Below, piece after piece: positions 63,200-64,000 of a stretch of 64,000 bases of DNA. Below the pieces are notes generated by a model. That model worked only from the letters and a program-made list of their open reading frames with translations. It searched no databases and was not told where the DNA came from. Source of the DNA: Mesorhizobium sp. CA8. GTDB lineage: Bacteria; Pseudomonadota; Alphaproteobacteria; Rhizobiales; Rhizobiaceae. Location: contig NZ_JAIUHG010000006.1 of NCBI RefSeq assembly GCF_020164955.1, positions 124,001 through 188,000 on the forward strand, read 5' to 3'. A program made the translations under genes and the position numbers. Within the stretch, counting starts at the first letter, position 1. Each line of letters opens with the position of its first letter.

Positions 63200-63260
63200 G
63201 AGCGCGTTCGTTCAAATCAAAGGCGCCGGCGGGGTCCGCTCAAGGAAAGAGCAAGGCTGA
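63126..63260 (+). CDS. Very small basic conserved protein, overlapping
   Basis: A 44-residue product, AKGQRRSNGEIRKPKQEKTP ... GGVRSRKEQG, in a different frame from the preceding gene and overlapping its last 74 bases. The AKGQ-x-RSN-x-E-x-RKPK start is a pattern I recognise from a recurrent small rhizobial protein. AAAGGA precedes the ATG by nine bases. Strongly basic, so RNA or DNA contact is plausible. Confidence 0.65.
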   Translation: MAKGQRRSNGEIRKPKQEKTPAKPESAFVQIKGAGGVRSRKEQG

Positions 63261-63289
63261 CGCGGGATGTTTGTGCGCGACGGGCTCGG

Positions 63290-63532
63290 ATGAAAGTCGT
63301 GATTGAATTCTATCGCGTCCGCGCCGCGGACGACGCTCATGCCGTCGTCGGCCGTGAGACTGTGGAAGCGGTCGATCTGGAAGCGGCAATCGAGATCGCG
63401 CGGCTTCTGGCAAGGACGCTGAACATGCCGCAATGGCCAGATGCCGTCGCGATTGCCGACACCGACGGCGCGACGATCTATTCCGGCGTCATTGCCGCGC
63501 AGGCGGGCATGGACAAAGGGCCGACATCATGA
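63290..63532 (+). CDS. Small conserved hypothetical protein
   Basis: An 80-residue protein: KVVIEFYRVRAADDAHAVVG, EAAIEIARLLARTLNMPQWPDAVAIADTDGATIYS. Alternating strand-helix-strand layout suggests a compact alpha/beta domain; no named family recognised. The stop overlaps the next start by four bases (ATGA). Confidence 0.6.
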   Translation: MKVVIEFYRVRAADDAHAVVGRETVEAVDLEAAIEIARLLARTLNMPQWPDAVAIADTDGATIYSGVIAAQAGMDKGPTS

Positions 63533-63855
63533 ACGCCGGCAACCAGCCCACCGATGTCGCCCGCAGTATCTGGGCTCGTCCGGACGAGCAAAATGCAAGC
63601 GGCGCTCAGGCATGCGAGTTTAGAGACCACCAATATGGCCGCCGCGTGGAAGCCGATCGTTCCTGGACCGTCTATCATGTCTTCACGCGGATTCCTGCGC
63701 ATGTGAACGGTACCTCTATGATCGGGCTCAGCCGTTCGGAAGCGACGAACAATATGCTGTCCCTCAACCTTCGCACCAGCGAACGCCGCAAGGGGAGGAT
63801 CGCCGCGCGGCCAGCTCTTGTTGGCGTTCCTGAATTATCGGGAGACCAGTCATGA
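63529..63855 (+). CDS. Small conserved hypothetical protein
   Basis: A 108-residue protein: AGNQPTDVARSIWARPDEQN, SWTVYHVFTRIPAHVNGTSMIGLSRSEATNNMLSLNLR. Its start overlaps the previous stop, and its stop overlaps the DUF1488 start (ATGA), so these genes are coupled. No family recognised. Confidence 0.58.
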   Translation: MNAGNQPTDVARSIWARPDEQNASGAQACEFRDHQYGRRVEADRSWTVYHVFTRIPAHVNGTSMIGLSRSEATNNMLSLNLRTSERRKGRIAARPALVGVPELSGDQS

Positions 63856-64000
63856 CCCTAGCTTTCCCCAATCCCAGTCGCAGCTTCGACGAAGCGCGCA
63901 ATGCCGTCTGCTTCATCGGCCATGACGGCATGTTTCGGATCCGTTTCTTTATCGAGGCAGGGGCGTTGGCCAAATCCGGCGTTGTCCCAGGCGGAAAAGT
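63852..64000 (+). CDS. DUF1488 family protein, cut by window edge
   Basis: The first 49 residues are visible: TLAFPNPSRSFDEARNAVCF, IGHDGMFRIRFFIEAGAL. The F-P-N-P-x-RS start and HDG-x4-FF-x-EA step are typical of DUF1488, a small rhizobial/proteobacterial family of unknown role. The ATG overlaps the previous stop. The 3' end lies beyond 64000. Confidence 0.7.
   Translation, partial: MTLAFPNPSRSFDEARNAVCFIGHDGMFRIRFFIEAGALAKSGVVPGGK

Overview
The window looks like a chromosomal segment of a Rhizobiales alphaproteobacterium, most likely Mesorhizobium or a close Phyllobacteriaceae relative. Four things point there: uniformly high G+C with dense coding on both strands; a DUF680-type small secreted protein, a family described essentially from Mesorhizobium; rhizobial-style intergenic palindromic repeats; and the ribosomal and replication order rpsF-rpsR-rplI ... 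dnaB-radA-cvpA-purF. No tRNA, rRNA, CRISPR array, integrase or transposase was found.

Layout. 0-10 kb: RidA, a LysR/fatty-acid desaturase divergent pair, a PAS-GGDEF-EAL protein, an HD hydrolase overlapping a YgfZ-like folate protein, dihydroorotase, envelope and small hypothetical proteins, and a Nudix hydrolase. 10-20 kb: YedK/HMCES-type DNA-protein crosslink protein, cysS, a DUF559 nuclease-like gene beside an inverted repeat, then a translationally coupled run (VOC, two tandem GFA proteins, proline iminopeptidase) leading into cimA, rarD and a GST. 20-32 kb: ZntB/CorA-like transporter, a second membrane-bound GGDEF-EAL protein, DUF680, a Tat-type metallo-beta-lactamase-fold protein with a TPR partner, DoxX, an idonate/gluconate dehydrogenase pair divergent from a FadR-type GntR regulator, a P5C-reductase-like gene with a damaged start, a second LysR and an orphan ModA-like protein. 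32-44 kb: LOG protein, LysM protein, ArsR plus Atm1-type ABC exporter, and a phospholipid block psd-pssA with a convergent Aas-like acyltransferase/acyl-ACP synthetase. 44-52 kb: two EamA transporters, S10 peptidase, OsmC, a lectin-like exported protein, SDR. 50-61 kb: the core block purF, cvpA, radA, dnaB, Rsm22, YnfA, cfa, rplI, rpsR, rpsF, all on the minus strand.

From about 61 kb the character changes. Upstream of rpsF lies a C-terminal remnant of a TadG-like von Willebrand-type pilus protein, followed by very small genes: a DUF2188-like protein, a sigma-factor region-2-like mini-protein, an AT-rich hairpin-bearing intergenic stretch, and a compact run of five small overlapping or closely spaced genes ending in a DUF1488 gene cut by the window edge. 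This is the most accessory-looking part.

Genes that probably work together: psd/pssA/Aas-like and, more distantly, cfa and the desaturase in membrane lipid making and remodelling; the idn pair with its GntR regulator in hexonate catabolism; ArsR with the Atm1-type exporter; dnaB/radA in replication and recombination; cvpA/purF. At least four kinds of palindromic repeat occupy the 3' gaps between genes, commonly as facing pairs. I see no convincing new defence or biosynthetic system; the best leads are the paired repeats next to a DUF559 gene, the small-gene region at the right end, and the tandem repeat that carries the rplI stop codon.
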